Below, piece by piece: positions 22,112-35,900 of a DNA stretch of 64,000 nucleotides. Every line of letters starts with the position of its first letter. Positions within the stretch are counted from its first letter, which is position 1. The DNA comes from Hirudo medicinalis. Taxonomy: Eukaryota > Annelida > Clitellata > Hirudinida > Hirudinidae. The DNA lies in contig MPNW01000274.1 in the NCBI GenBank assembly GCA_011800805.1, forward strand, positions 78,926-142,925, given 5' to 3'. The translations under genes and the position numbers were made by a program. The notes under the pieces are model-generated. The model did no database searches, was not told where the DNA came from, and was given only the letters and a program-made list of their open reading frames with translations.

Positions 22112-25100
22112 TCAAACACAATGAAAGCTGCCTTTGCCTTCTTGCATGGCTTGGAACAACTTTTGGCGGGTGATCGCAAAGCTGCTGTAATTGGGAAGCA
22201 TCAGTCGGTTGAAGCAGGTCGCTGAACTTGGCAGGTACGAGTCAGGGTCGTTTACTTTGTACAAACTGATTGTGAAGGGAGGATCCAGTGAAACAAATCC
22301 TAAAAGTATAAATAAATGTAATTGATTTTTTAGATAAATAAAATTTATGAGATATTTGACGAAACATGATGTAATTTTTAAGGAAATATACTAGAAGTAA
22401 AGTTGATCAATAATGTAGGTTAACTAACCGTCTGCTGGAAGTCTCAGATTTGCAGTTACAAACTGCAGAAACTCCTTCTGTTCGTCTGAATTGAAGGCAC
22501 ACATGACTTCTAAAAGATATTTCACAGCACTGCTGTCCTCCGTGTAACCTGCGAGAATACAATTATCCAAAATATCTTTGCTCTCCCACGGGCCATTATT
22601 TGTTCCACAAAATAGGAGTTTTGCCTGCAAAAGATAATAAATAAAAAATAATATTAATAAATGGAATTGTTGAAATGAAGTGGAACAATAAAGACGAGTG
22701 AGAATATTGAACTTTGAAACAGTTAATCAAATTAATTTTGATAATGTGCTTATTTAACTGTGCCTAGTAACTATTGCTATTATTTTTATCCATGTATATC
22801 GATCCTAAGACCAATATGAAATATGAAAGTGATGAGTTGATCAAGATGTATTTGAAATGGAATTTCCCGGTCTTGTTGCCCAAAATGGGGGCAGATTGTT
22901 AATGCATGCTTTTGGTAACGCATTGAGGGACATGTTTGGTTTTTTAAAAGCTTTGTCGATCTCTCAGACTTGAGCAAACGCTTGTCTACTCCCACAGGAA
23001 AAATTAAAGTAGAATTTACAAGTAATGACAAGTAGGCTAAATAGTACAACATAACATGCTTCTTAATCATGATGAAGAACAAGTAAAAATTGACTCACTT
23101 CATCGTAATAAAAGAGACTCATGTAACGAATGGGAACAGTTGAGAAGAACCCCTCTCGTATTGCGTCCAGCTTGGACTTCGTTCCGCTAACCAGGTACCA
23201 TTGCAGAATAAGCTGTGTCAAATCATGTTTAATATTACATTATATCCACTTATTACAAATGTAATAATGTTTGTAATGCGTTTTTACATCAAAGTAAAGA
23301 TCAACATTGTGAGCTGTGAGCGTCATATTTTTGCCTCCCTTTGTCATTTCAACGTCGGGATAACCAGGCAGTGTGAAGTCTATTCCGAGATCCTCGATGT
23401 TGCATCCATCTACGGTCAGACTTTCAATCGCATTTCTCAGTCCCTCTGGATTCTGGGCGAAAGTTGATGATTTCAAGAATTATTTCAAGATATATAATTT
23501 CATTAGAATTACCTATAAAAAGGAACAATAATTTGAAAAAATAAGTGAAAATAAACTTTTTCTAAAGTAATTGCTTAAAAAAATATTATGCATGTATTTT
23601 ACTGACTTTGGCGTATTTTACTTGAAGATGCTGTTTCGATGTGACCACTCTGATGAGTTCACTGAGGAAACTGGCAGGCAAGGGTACGATGGTTTTCAAG
23701 TCCACATAATTGTAAACCACCTTCCCACGTTCACAGTTCATCAAGAATTTAATTAGCGGTGGAGAAAAATCTATGTCCAACTAAAAATAATAAATATTGT
23801 TAATGCTAACTTTCATGCTTTTCGATATTCAAAGTGTTTGTCAGCATAATTTATTAGCTATAATGATTATTTAATTAAACACATAATTAACAGTATTCAT
23901 TATAATCAATGTGGTTCACTAATCGCCAAATGACTAAATAAATAACATTTAAATTTGAAATAAAATTTATAATTTTATTGAAAATGTGTAATTTTTATTA
24001 AATGATTTTTTAACTGGTGGTATAACTGAAGCTGAAATATCAATAACTAACCAATTGGTTGTCCATGAACGACTTGCCAAGCATCTTCCCAATTGTTCTG
24101 AAAGTTCTCATACACAAATACTCTTCAACCTTGTCGTCAGATTTGAGTGGATTTGGAAAGAGCCCATTTTCAGAGAAGGTGTAGGCTGTCGCTGGATCTA
24201 AAATAGATTCCATGTCCCAATTATCTCTAGATCGCATTAAATATTATAATAAAAGATATTATGTACAATCAATATTTATAAATATTAATATTTATTAAGA
24301 AACGCATTAAGAAATAAAAAACAATAAAAAAAGTTTAAAATTGGCAAAAATAGCAAAAACAGGGAAGAATACATAAAAAAAACCCGATTAATAGGAGGTG
24401 CCTGAAATTATTATAAATAGTTACAAATATTAAATTAAACTAAATAATATTTTAATAATTAAGTTCAATTATAAATGAAGATAACGATAACGATGACGAT
24501 ACAGAGTTTGATTAGAGTGACACCGTAGATGTTCAAAACTTATGTCAAAAAATGTTAGAACTTCAAGACCAATTGTATTAGATACCTTACCTTACCTTAC
24601 TTAATTGTATTAAATACTTACCGTTGCTGGTTGGTGATCCCCTCCAGAGGTTCAAACTGTGTCTTTGAATGATTTTCGAGAAAAGAGAGTAGACTTCCTT
24701 GGTGACACCGCTACCTTCTCCTATCTGGTTATTAAATAAATAAATACATGAATAGCAGTTAGCTAATAAATTGAGGTTATTTACTGAACTACTGATAATC
24801 AGACTTAATTAATTAGAATAAATTGAAGGGCACTTAAAATATTTAGACCACCTCTCCTATGAACTGGAAGGTCCACTTTTTTTTTACGTCGATGTGGCTG
24901 TTGAATATGATGGTCATGTCTTTTAGAATATTCTCACGGTTTAACTGAAACTGAAAAAGCACACAATTGTCGTTTACTAAAAACAGAAATAAGAAAGAAA
25001 GTTGTTCCACAGAATTATACATTGTTTTTAGAATTACTAAATATTATAATGTAAATTATGACGCACACATACTCACACAAATGACACAACAGCATTGGGG

Positions 25101-28100
25101 CATTTGGAAGCATTAGGACGTTTTAGGACTTTCATCACTCAAATATTTAAATTTATTTAAAATAAACATTCATTTACTTTCACTGTTCCGGCATTTTTGC
25201 ACTTTTTCTGCATAAGATAGCGGAAGAATTCTTCGCGACACGCAAATGAAGCAAGAAACGGACTGAAAAAGCAAGCACTTTAATCACTTAACTTCGAACA
25301 ACATTGAATAATTAAATACCAATATAGACTCTTTTTTCAACTTTCCATTTTATGTGTATTGAATATTTTTTTTTATGTTTTATTGTCTAAAAAGCATTAC
25401 ATCGCTTGGAATAAATATAAAAAGAAATATTCACCATTTCATGAGAATAGGTCGGTACCACCAAGCTGCATTTACTTTTTCTTCGCAAAGGAATGAAAAT
25501 ATCTCACTCGAAAAGCCTGGACTATTGAACTTTTCTCGTGGAATGAGTGGGTCCAAATTTTCAATCTGCAAGAAATTAAGTAACAAATTAATTTATTAAT
25601 TGATTATGAGAACAATAATTACAACATTTGTCAAAATATTTAAAATTTAACTTCATAATAATATTTGCGTTCAAAGTTTCAAATATATAGAGAAATAAAC
25701 GTTTCATACTAACGTGAAGTAATTCTCCCCAGTGTAAACTCATAGAATGAATGACCAGAATAATCTGAGAGACCTTAATCAACGGATCGTAGAACATAAA
25801 GTGCTCGGTAGTGAGGTCCATATTTTTTGGAGGCGTATCCTCTACGTATCCATTGCTGTTTTCGTCTGACATATCAAGCAATTCCTGATCAAACCACTCG
25901 GAATCTGTCAAATTGCTGGGTCGGGGGTGGTCGAGGCAAGAGCGTACATCGAATCTTTGTGCCGCAGCCAGCCTGGCTTTGCTCAGAGAGTGGTCGACCA
26001 GAGATGTTGGACTTTTCATGACCAGAATGTTCATTTTGTCCTCCACGTTGCTGGCCATCTGGGAATTGGATTGCACACTACTTTATTGCTACTCGAAATG
26101 GTGAATTGTGATTAATTTTGCTGTGTTGCGTAAAAATGTGGATGTAAGATGTTTGAGGAGATTGTACGACTACTTGGAGCGCCTTGAATATGTATTTCTT
26201 TATTAATAAATGATAGTTATTCAAATGATCATTCAGAGGAATTTGTCTCAAAACAAATTTTACCTCGAAATAATAATCAAACAGGCCAGTCAAAACTTCC
26301 AAAAGAATTTCCAATGATTTTCTTAAATGTGCTGCTTCGTGAATCTTTCCTGGAATCGAATTAATCTGAAAAAACCCCACAAATTTAAAAAAAAGAGAAT
26401 AATATAGGTGTATTTATGTAGCGCCATAGACATCGACGTCAGGGCGCTTTGTGGCGGTACAAGATGGATTGCGGTCCTTCCTACGATACCAAAAGCAGTC
26501 TGATCTAACTTGCACGTCAATTCCAATTGGTTATAAAATAAATACGTCTAATTACTGCCAAAGATTTAAAAATTGCATAAAGTTGTAATTATGAATGTAA
26601 TTAATGATGCGCAGAAATTACTTTTGGTCAGAAATTGCTTTGGTGGCATTCCTGTACTTTTACGGCAGTACCAGTACTTACTGATGACGATTGAAGACAA
26701 CTCTGAAGAAAGTATTTGGCTCGCTTACGCTTGGCTAATTCATTTTTTGATCCGACAAGAAAAAAGGATTTGAGGGAGTCCAAAATGCCTGTGGTTAGGA
26801 AAGCCTCTCCATGAAACATTTCAATGTCGCCGTTCTTACAGTCTTTGCACAGTTTTATTAGCTGGCCTACTGATTCTAAGAAGTCATTCTATGGAAAAAA
26901 TAATTACTAATCAACTTTGCAATGAACTAACTCCATTAGTAACTTTAAATTGAATTTCAAGATTGAACCAACTTGTGAAAATCGAAAAGCGATTTTTTCC
27001 AATTCTTTTAAAGCTGGGATCTTACGATAAATGGTTCTTGGACGAAGAAAGTTGTTGCAGATGTACGTGGCTAGCGACGAAGTTATAATTAAATAAATAA
27101 ATAAATATATAATAAGTATAATTAATTAATGTCAATAAACAATAGATTCGATAATAAATGAGCCTCATGTTCCATACCTTGACTCCTCAGCCATTTGTTA
27201 ATAGCTATCTCATTTTTCCGCTCGGCAATTGGCAGATTCATCATTCTTTTTATCAAGAAAACTAAGAACAAAATGAAAATAAATAATTTATTTATCCGTT
27301 GTGTAACCGTTGTTGTCATTTTGGAGAACAACCTTGATCATAGAAGACATCTTCAAAAGATTCCTTGTGTTTGGTCAACAAAACTCTCAACAGTTTGACG
27401 CCGAAACACAAGCTTGCCTTTTCTCCGGAGGTCAGGCAATCTGAAATTGTGCTGACAACAAAAACAACAGTATTAATTTATTAATTATGGACTTCAGAAA
27501 ATAATTAATCGATAGGCAATTTTCTTTATTTCGTACTTTTCTATGGGAAATTTGATGACCTCTAAGTCGTGTTTGGACATTCCATGGACGAGCTGAAGAT
27601 ATACGGAGTCGAGTAATAAGTTACTGGTCCGGTCTTGAATCTGTTGCAGAGAATATTCGGTAAATTATTTATTCTATTAGAGAAATTTGCAAAATAGAAA
27701 AAATTAGAAAAATGAATTTTAAATTGTAACTGGAAATTACTTAATTAAGTTCACTAATTATAATTTGATATTAACCAGCATGGAAAACACGGCGTGACAA
27801 TGCTTCAAGCAACTCTCAATCAACTCTGCTCTTAGTTTCAGAGAGCGTAATTCTGCAAAAGATGTAAATTAATGAGAAATTTTTAGTAAGAATTTAATAA
27901 ATTAACTGATTATTGATTTTAAATATTTCGTCATTTTCAATTGCATTTCTTTTCTGATTGGCAAAATCGATGGCACAAATACCCGTGAACTCAAGTTGAA
28001 CTATGACTTATTACTATAATTACAATCGTAATAATAAGGGACACTCGAATAATTATTACGCTTGGCATTGAAACAAATCTCACTTTTTGAATCGTCAGTC

Positions 28101-28779
28101 GGCAGAAGAGAGTCACTGTATAAAATGTGGTCTATTGATGTAAGATCAGGTATCAAAACCGGAGGCAAACATGACCTAAGATTATCGAACTTTGTGTGAA
28201 CCCAAATTCAATTTGTATAATTATTTAATTAATTAAGTAATTCATCAGTAAATATTCAAATAAATAAATTTGTTAATGATTACAACAAGTTGTCAGCCCT
28301 TTGAATTGATGTTATAATGAATTTTTAACGAAACATTAAAAACATCACCTCATTGTTGCAGCAACTCTTAAAAGCATTTTTCTGCATACATTAAGTTCCT
28401 GCTAATTCGAATTTATGTAATTAATTGAAAAGCTTAGTTGAAAATCTCAGCAAAACAACTCAAAATAGATAATGAAAATTGTTGTAAGAGTGCATTTATA
28501 ATTCATATAATTCATATAATTCATGAAATGTCAATCGTCACCTTCGATTTCAATTATAAAAGAAATGTCTTACCGAATTTTCCATGTCGAAAGTTTTCCT
28601 AATGGCCATGAAATCACTTTCCAATTTGTGAATGAATTCTAAAATTATTTTATCGTAATGCTAAATATTTGTAAAGTCTATTTATACACATTAACTACTA
28701 GTAACCAGTGACAGTGATAATAGTCATGAATCAAGTTACCATCCAAACCTTCTCCATTACCTGTTCCTTTTGATGCCAT
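22112..28779 (-). CDS. HECT-domain E3 ubiquitin ligase A, TRIP12/UFD4-like C-terminus
   Basis: HECT ligases take ubiquitin from an E2 onto a catalytic Cys and pass it to a substrate. The C-terminal ~380 residues match TRIP12-type HECT domains: CPFLASFACREEFF, IGEIGEGSGVTKEVYSL, DGCNIEDLGIDFTLPGYP, LPADGFVSLDPP, and the active-site Cys in LPSSATCFNRLMLPNYSS. Twenty-two exons: 28740-28779, 28574-28638, 28349-28398, 28084-28175, 27776-27852, 27537-27640, 27333-27451, 27178-27261, 26973-27070, 26682-26888, 26264-26365, 25714-26058, 25459-25565, 25178-25262, 24852-24944, 24622-24724, 24052-24197, 23622-23780, 23288-23452, 23099-23212, 22429-22624, 22112-22299. Phases close throughout, giving about 912 residues. 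The N-terminal half shows no ARM or WWE domain that I can see, so the protein is much shorter than TRIP12 (~2000 residues). It is an inverted paralogue of the ligase at 32949-39472. Substrates are unknown. Confidence 0.88.
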
Positions 28780-30020
28780 TGTTTTGGAGTTTATTTTCTA
28801 CCGATTGCAATTAATTTTGTATTTATATTAAAATATATTCATTCGATTCATTTATGTTGTTGTTTGTTCATAAATACGTAACAAGCCTCTGATTTAGATT
28901 TTAGACGGAAAACGTAAAAGGTTAAAGGATAAGGTAGTTCATCACTATCAGGTAGGTATCAGTTTATAAAAGTGTTCATAAGAATAATCACGAGAATAAA
29001 ATCTTCTGCGATTAGCCACGTTTTGTCAGCTTGCCACCACTTACTAACTAGCAAATGGTAAATATTTATCTATGCAATGCAAAATTATGGATATTAAAAC
29101 CTCGTCGTACATTTAACCAAAAGAATAACTTAGAGCGCTTCGAGCGATGCTAGGTTCAGCTCACGAAACAAGGTTTCAAAAGCTTTCAATCAAAACCAAT
29201 CAACAAGTCAATCAATGAGAACAGCTATGACAATCACAATGCCATCAATTCCATAAGTGGGTAGCATTAAAATATTGAGCGAAATTCAAGCATTTCTTAT
29301 GAAAAGGCATTTTTGATATTTACCTGAGTTCCTAAGGATTCGTGAACAAGTTTTTCTAGCCAATTAACTTCCAGATTATCGCTTTTAAACTATGGGAGTT
29401 AAATGTATTTAAAATATAACGTGACAAAGAAAGAAATTGAATATTTAATAATAACTTAAAATTTTAAACTGTTTACACCGTTTCGGAATGTTAGTGTAAT
29501 TACGTCATTACAAGATTACTATTACATAACCTTGGCTATAAACAATATATCAAAGACTCAAACCGGCCAACTTTCAAGCGTCACGGAAAAACATGTGAAA
29601 GATCCACTACTTGAACAAATACTGAAGATTTGGAGCATAAATTTCATTATCACTGACGGATTTTGTCACTCGAAAAGGAGAAATTAAAAATGAATTTCTT
29701 GGTTTTCAAAGTGGCATTTAAATGACCTTTAAAACTTTTCTAAAAAGATCTTTTGACAAAGTATGACCGACTTTCTTGTCCAATGACTTGATTTGTATCA
29801 TTAAATCCAAAACTTATGGTAATATAATAACAAATATTTATTACCACCATCATGCAATTTTTACTAACAAGCAAAACATTTTTACGGAAGTTATGTGTTA
29901 TTAATTACGCAATTAGAAATAAGATATTTTTGTCTTTACTCGCTAAATGAGATGTTGAAAGGTGGAAATGAAAATGAACATAAAAATGAAATTCTTGATC
30001 GGAAGTTTGACTGTTTCAAC
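28780..30020. other. Spacer between HECT A and DNAJC27
   Basis: AT-rich and without a supported gene apart from one orphan exon-like stretch (29324-29389). It probably includes the HECT A promoter. Confidence 0.45.
29324..29389 (-). other. Orphan exon-like stretch
   Basis: A 66-nt phase-0 open stretch (22 codons, containing NLEVNWLEKLVHE) bounded by an AG acceptor at 29390 and a GTAAAT donor at 29323. It could be an upstream exon of HECT A or chance. No homologue recognised. Confidence 0.25.
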
Positions 30021-31810
30021 TTATTTTTTCCCATCGAAATTAACAAGCAACTGGTTTCTGGAAGAAACTAGTAACTTGAAGGCCTCTTCAGAGCCTGGCA
30101 AAGAGCATTTATCCGGATGGAGGAGCATGGAAAGATGCCGAAACTTTCTGCTGATCTCCTCCGATGAGATTCTTCCAAACCCCAGCTGCAGTCTCTCGTG
30201 ATTTGTTTTGGCCTCCCTGACCGCCTTCAGCAACTCTATTTGTTCTTTTGTACAGGAGGAAAACATGTTCTTCTCCACAGAGATGTTCTGACCTTCTGAT
30301 CTTTTCAAAGATCTCGAAATAAGTTCCTGAAACGCCATCGCAACGCTTTGTTCGAAGGCAGCTGAAACTTCTGAGTAGTGGAAACTCCTTTCTAACGCCC
30401 AGTTCTGACCTTCGATCTCAGTCACGGTCCTGTTCGATTTGTCAATTTTGTTTGCGATGACAATGAACTCCTTTTGCGCGAGGATTCTCGTATCTTCCAC
30501 GTTGCAAGTCATTTCATACAGGAAATCATCCAGAGAAGAAAAGCTACTCCTGTCCGTGACGTCATAGAAGAGAAGGAAGACGTCACAGAATGAGTAGAAT
30601 TCGGTCCTCACCTTTACGGGTGAAATCGTCTTTAAAATAAATATTTACTTTTTTTGCAGGAATGAAAACGAGCGTTGAAAACATTGAGGAACTAGCAAAA
30701 ATATTATTAATCGGCAGACGTTAGTGATGGTCAGGGTGCCCTCTCGGGTAGAGGCGTTGTATTCGGGCACATAAGGCACTTAAAAGATTAAACTACAGAA
30801 TATTACATAAATTATGCTGACAAGATGGTCTCGTAATATATTTATGTGGGGCCTTTAATAATAGCAAAAGTGTGGCAAGTTGATTCACTCTGCTAAAAGC
30901 GGGCAGTCCCGATGTGTCGAAGATGTCGAGGTCGACTGTTGCACCATCCAAATGCACTCTGTTGAAATGGTTGGGAGAAATTCACTGTCACCAACATATT
31001 ATTTACATTCATAGCTAGAATTAGACACTAAAATTATTATTTTTTTATGATTTTTATGGTTTTTATGTCATTATGATTTTAGGATTTTCTGCCTGGGTAC
31101 ATCCACTGAAAAATTTAAAAAATCCACGCTCATATATGAATTGTTGAATAATTTACTAATTATTAAAATTTATTAAGATATTCTACATATTCATATTCTA
31201 CAATTAACGAGATTCAAAGACCTGTTCACTCCGTAGTCAACGCCAATTGTAGGAATGTAGTTCTTCAGGAACCTTTTTTCGCAGTAACTTTTGATGACGC
31301 AACTCTTGCAAATTGTCACAAAAATAGTGTGTTAATATATTTAGTCACTCATCAATTGCACGTCTCAATAAATAAAACAATAATGCATTCAGGCAGTATA
31401 AATTACGTAATAATAATATTATAATAAGTAGAAAATAATGCAAATAATGTCTTCAAAGGAAGTCCATTTCGTGAAAGTATATCCATTGAGAGCTTTGATG
31501 AATTGTTGATTTTGTGGTGTGGGATTCTTATTTGACTTTCGTGTCGACTTGTCTCAGAATCATCGTAAAAGTGTGAATTAAGGCTAAAATAAAGCTAAGT
31601 TAAGTTTGAAATGCATTGTTAAGATGACGATGGTGTTGTGTGAATTAAATTGATCAAAATTAGTCAGCTTTATTTAATCAAAATCTATAAAAAAAAATAA
31701 CGAAAAAAGAAAAAAGGGGCTTAAACTGTAACAAAAATAATCGATGCTTGGTAACTCACCTTGCCGACTCCATTCAGTCCAAGAGTGAGTAGTTTAAGTC
31801 TCTTTTCCAT
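30021..31810 (-). CDS. DNAJC27: DNAJC27 (RBJ): Rab-like GTPase with C-terminal J domain
   Basis: A small GTPase fused to a DnaJ domain; in vertebrates it is linked to MEK/ERK signalling in the nucleus. Exons: 31760-31810 (ATG at 31808-31810), 31222-31304, 30889-30958, 30021-30611; 264 residues versus 273 in human. The P-loop GLNGVGKS spans the first junction. Switch I is in NYIPTIGVDYGV, DTSG replaces the usual DxAGH of switch II, NKID is the base-binding motif, and the J domain has LHPDKC with the HPD tripeptide that stimulates Hsp70. Phases close. It lies between the two inverted HECT paralogues but on the same strand as HECT A. The switch II change (Thr-Ser-Gly where Rabs have Ala-Gly) is worth noting for nucleotide hydrolysis. 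Confidence 0.93.
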
Positions 31811-32948
31811 TCAACAACATCGGACAACACAACACAGCACAACACAACACAACAAGATTGTTCAATCGATAAGGTTGTCAGAAAGTTGATGAAATATTCA
31901 TGCAGCAATGGAATGTCCAGGAACCATGATTGTATGAGATTTTCTCGAACTCAATCTGATAAATAATATAAATAAATATATATAAATAATACATACTATT
32001 CATATTTATGACCAATTCGTGAATTAATATTATTTATGACTTTGTTTTATTAAAATTAAATCCTTTCATCATTAGGAACATATTACGAAATTTTTATAAT
32101 GAGAGTTTTTTTTCTTTTTTATAATTAGAGAAATAATGTCAGTTGATTGTACTGGTGCTGATCATTATCATCACCATCGTTGACATTTTAATGTCACTTA
32201 ATAATTCGACCCCAAATTATGGCGATAATTAAAACAGAGGTTTTTTTAATTTTCTTTATCATTACAGATTGAATTGTTCATTCCTTAAAAAGATTAAAGT
32301 ACATTAGGAAGCAAAATTATTTAAAAAAAAAACTAACAATTTCGTTTTTAAACATTTTAATTTTTGCCCACAAAATTGAGTCAAATAAAATATTCCAAAA
32401 TATAAGCAGCAGGTTCGTAATTTTTAGTTTAATTATCAATTTTGAATTCGTCAAATGTCTCTTTTTCAATCTTTTGTCTTGAAGTGTGCTACTGGGAGTT
32501 CCAATCAGATGCGCAGATAAAGACATTTATCTAATTTCGCTCAATCGGCATCATTTGGGTAGGTTTGCTTTTTACTAACTTAACAAGTTGTTTTAGTGTC
32601 TATGTCATTGTAAGGGGTTTGATTCATGAAATATTTGATAATGATCTCATTATTTACATTTAAAATATTTACACTTAATATCTCCGTAATATCTCAGTTT
32701 GTTGGATGTCCGGACTCAAAAACACTTTTTTTGTGTCAGCCACCATAAAGTGATCGATCATGAAATAAATAAATAAATATTAAGCATATTAACATTTATT
32801 TTCCTTAAGTATGCTAATTACTACTCCTTAGAATCTTTCATTTAAAAACGATTTTGCTTTTCTTTTCAATTGGAATTAGATCTGATTACTTTTTTGCTTT
32901 AAACTTTCAGCAAACCTTTTAAATACCTTTTGAAAGAGAAATCAAGAG
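31811..32948. other. Divergent spacer between DNAJC27 and HECT B
   Basis: About 1.1 kb between two genes transcribed away from each other, so it should hold both promoters. It is AT-rich with several poly-A/T runs. No TATA box or other element can be singled out. Confidence 0.5.
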
Positions 32949-35900
32949 ATGGCCACCAGTAAGCAGCATGTGTTGATGTTTTGCATTGAACAATAACCGT
33001 TTCAAACCTTTGATATTTCATATTTGTGTAAATACGACGATTTAAATAGAATTTGGAATAAAAAATGATTTATAAAATGCAGATCTAAGAGACTTAAGCG
33101 TTTCTTTGGTGACAATACTGGACAATTATTACACTTACTCGGTATTTTCATGACTCTTAAAAAGACTAATGATATCGTACATGATTTGATAATAAAATGA
33201 TTTGAAATGGTATTAAACTTATTAATATTAATGTCATTTATAACTAGGTTTGTAATTTTTAGTTACATGTAATCTATTATTTTTTAAATTGATGCTAACA
33301 AATGTTACTAAAACTGCTTGGTTTTTCTTCTCATCAGTCTCCAGCGAAGCTGCGGAATGACTTTTCAAAGCTTTGTTTGGAAGTCGAGTAAGTTAACCGG
33401 ACAGAATGTAATTAATTAAAATAATTTATAACCATTTATTTATTCAACTAAATGAAACTTTTTCTGGATTATTTATTATTACTATTTATTTCTATATTTT
33501 TTGTTGTTGAAAATTTGGAATTGATTCTCGCACTTAACATCAACATTTTTGATCAGCACCCTTGTGCCGAGTTTACAACTGCCTCATTTAAACGACATAG
33601 ACGTCATCCTCTACGCAGACGAAAAATCTCCCAGTGGTAAGATGTAACATATTATTACAAATATTAGTAATAACAATCTTAACAAAGTTCTAACAATCAA
33701 ATTACTAAAATAAAAGAGAACCTTGTTCTACTGTGTTGAGAATGAGCATTTTATAAATGTTTTAATGTTGTTTTGTCGAAATTTATAATCTTTTATTTTC
33801 AATTTGTCCAGAATATAAACAGGAGTTGACTGTCTCGACTGAGAAAGAAGAACTTCACAGACAAAATTGCCTAGTCACTTTTGCAAACATTTATTTGAGA
33901 ATGGTATCTACCTCATTTGAGTTTTGGCATCTAAATATTTATAATAAAAAAGTTTATATACGAAGTTAATTAATGCCTTAATACCGATAAATACTTTAAA
34001 AATCTCGATTTTACTAGAAATGCAGAAAATCATTTTTATTTGCTATCGAAATATTCAACAATAAGTGTTTGGAGTGATTATAACCTGATCTGACTAATAT
34101 AGCCCATGTATAGATTGCCAGCTTTAATAATAATAATAATAACGATATTAGTTAATAATATATCGTTAAGATATAATTAATATAGTAATTATATTAATGT
34201 ATTATTAAGGATATTAATGTTAATATTTCGTTAAGTACGGCAAGGGAATTGGAATAGTGCTGGGCAGTTTGGAAGACAACCTGTTCCTCAGGCATGTCTA
34301 CTACGTCCCAGAACCTCATTTCCATCCCATGTTGAAGAAATTGACCATAGAGTATGTCACATCTTACTATTAGCTTCACTATGTTATATGTGCCATTTAG
34401 ACCAAGTCTTGACTTTATATGAAATATACCTTTATATGAAATTGAAATTTGTTAAAAGCGGTTTCATGGTTTTAAAACTATGATGTGTTTGATAATTACA
34501 GCTTCGCCAGTTCATTTCTAAACGGCTATGACCACCGTGGCGTCTGTCTAGCCCTTAAAATTCTGATTGTGCTCCTGCACAAATGTGGAGAGTCCATCAT
34601 GACGAGCATTGTTCGCCAACGTAAATTACTTATTTATTAATTGAGTTTTCTAATTTATTATGTTAATGAATGACATTTTGACATTACTCTGATCCAGGCC
34701 CAAACATTGCGCAAAATATTTTCAAATTGCTGGACCTTCCAAAAGGGAATCATCCACGAATGAGAAAGATGATAAAGTGGATTAAAATGATAGGTAAGGT
34801 GGTCTTTTTCGTTCAATGTCGTCCTAAAATCTTTTTTTGTTTTTATTAAACTGATTAAACATTTATTGATAAATTCGTAAAAGCTGTTATTTGGACTTTC
34901 TAAAGACGCATCATTGAAGTTCACTTAGTCTCTTACAGAATGTTATACAAGGAGCCTTTACTTAAAAATATTTTGATTTTCTTTCTAAATTCATATTCAA
35001 AAGTTGAATAAAATGAAATTTAGCAACAATGCATTTAAATAATCAAATCAATGCTTAATTTAAATGTTCTTCCAAGTAACGGATATTCACGAGAAATACA
35101 TTGGGGTCAAGTTATCCAAGTATCTTTCTTATCCATGGAAGCAGTTCATTGAAATCAGAAATTCATTTGAGATGGTAAAAAAAATTTGATTCGTTGTTAT
35201 AATTATCAATTTACTTTATTAATATTTAAAGTAATTTTCAATTTAAAGCATCACTTTTTAACATCCTTCAGAAAAATTACGATGAAGCTATTGAAGGTCT
35301 GAGAAACGTCTGCTCTGACTTGGTCGACTTGGTCAAGGGTCAAAAGCACGATAAAGTACTAAATGTTACGATAAACTTCCTAAACACTGGAATAATGCGT
35401 TGCTTGTATGACTACTTCATGAGCAGTCGTGATTTTCATAAAAGGTTGGATCTGGCGGAAAGGTTTTTCAAGCGCCTCCTGCAGTCTAAGTTAAGTACCA
35501 TATTATATGCTGTGTTATAATTTGTTCATTCTGAAAGTACTCATGATCTTTTGATTTTTGCAAGAATATTCAAAAATTATTAAAATCATTATCTCCATTA
35601 TTAATTATCAGCTTTAAAGCTGCAACATGCTTTACATTTAAGGCAGATATATTGTTTTTTGTGATAAAATTTACATTCATTCATTTTTATTGCACAGGTT
35701 GATGAGGATAGACAATTACCACGTGATGTTTTTAAAGCCCTGGTAAAATTGTTATTGGAGAGCTTGAGGAGGTTATTTGTCGTGAGTGGATTATTATTAT
35801 TAATAGTGATTATTGATCTTAACTTTCACTCGCAATTATTAATTACATCGTTTAAATAGCGCCATATTTATTTATTAAGTTTTCAATTCCTGGTATGACC

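Noticed and set aside
22786..23082. 98-codon minus-strand frame inside HECT A
   Set aside because: Lies wholly in the intron between exons 23099-23212 and 22429-22624; no similarity recognised.
25178..25565. Apparent frameshift in HECT A between two exons
   Set aside because: Using the donor at 25458 instead of 25475 restores phase and yields CPFL, matching the paralogue; no pseudogene needed.
28084..28195. Apparent phase clash at the fourth exon of HECT A
   Set aside because: The acceptor at 28176 instead of one near 28188 closes the phase and matches the paralogue's exon plan.
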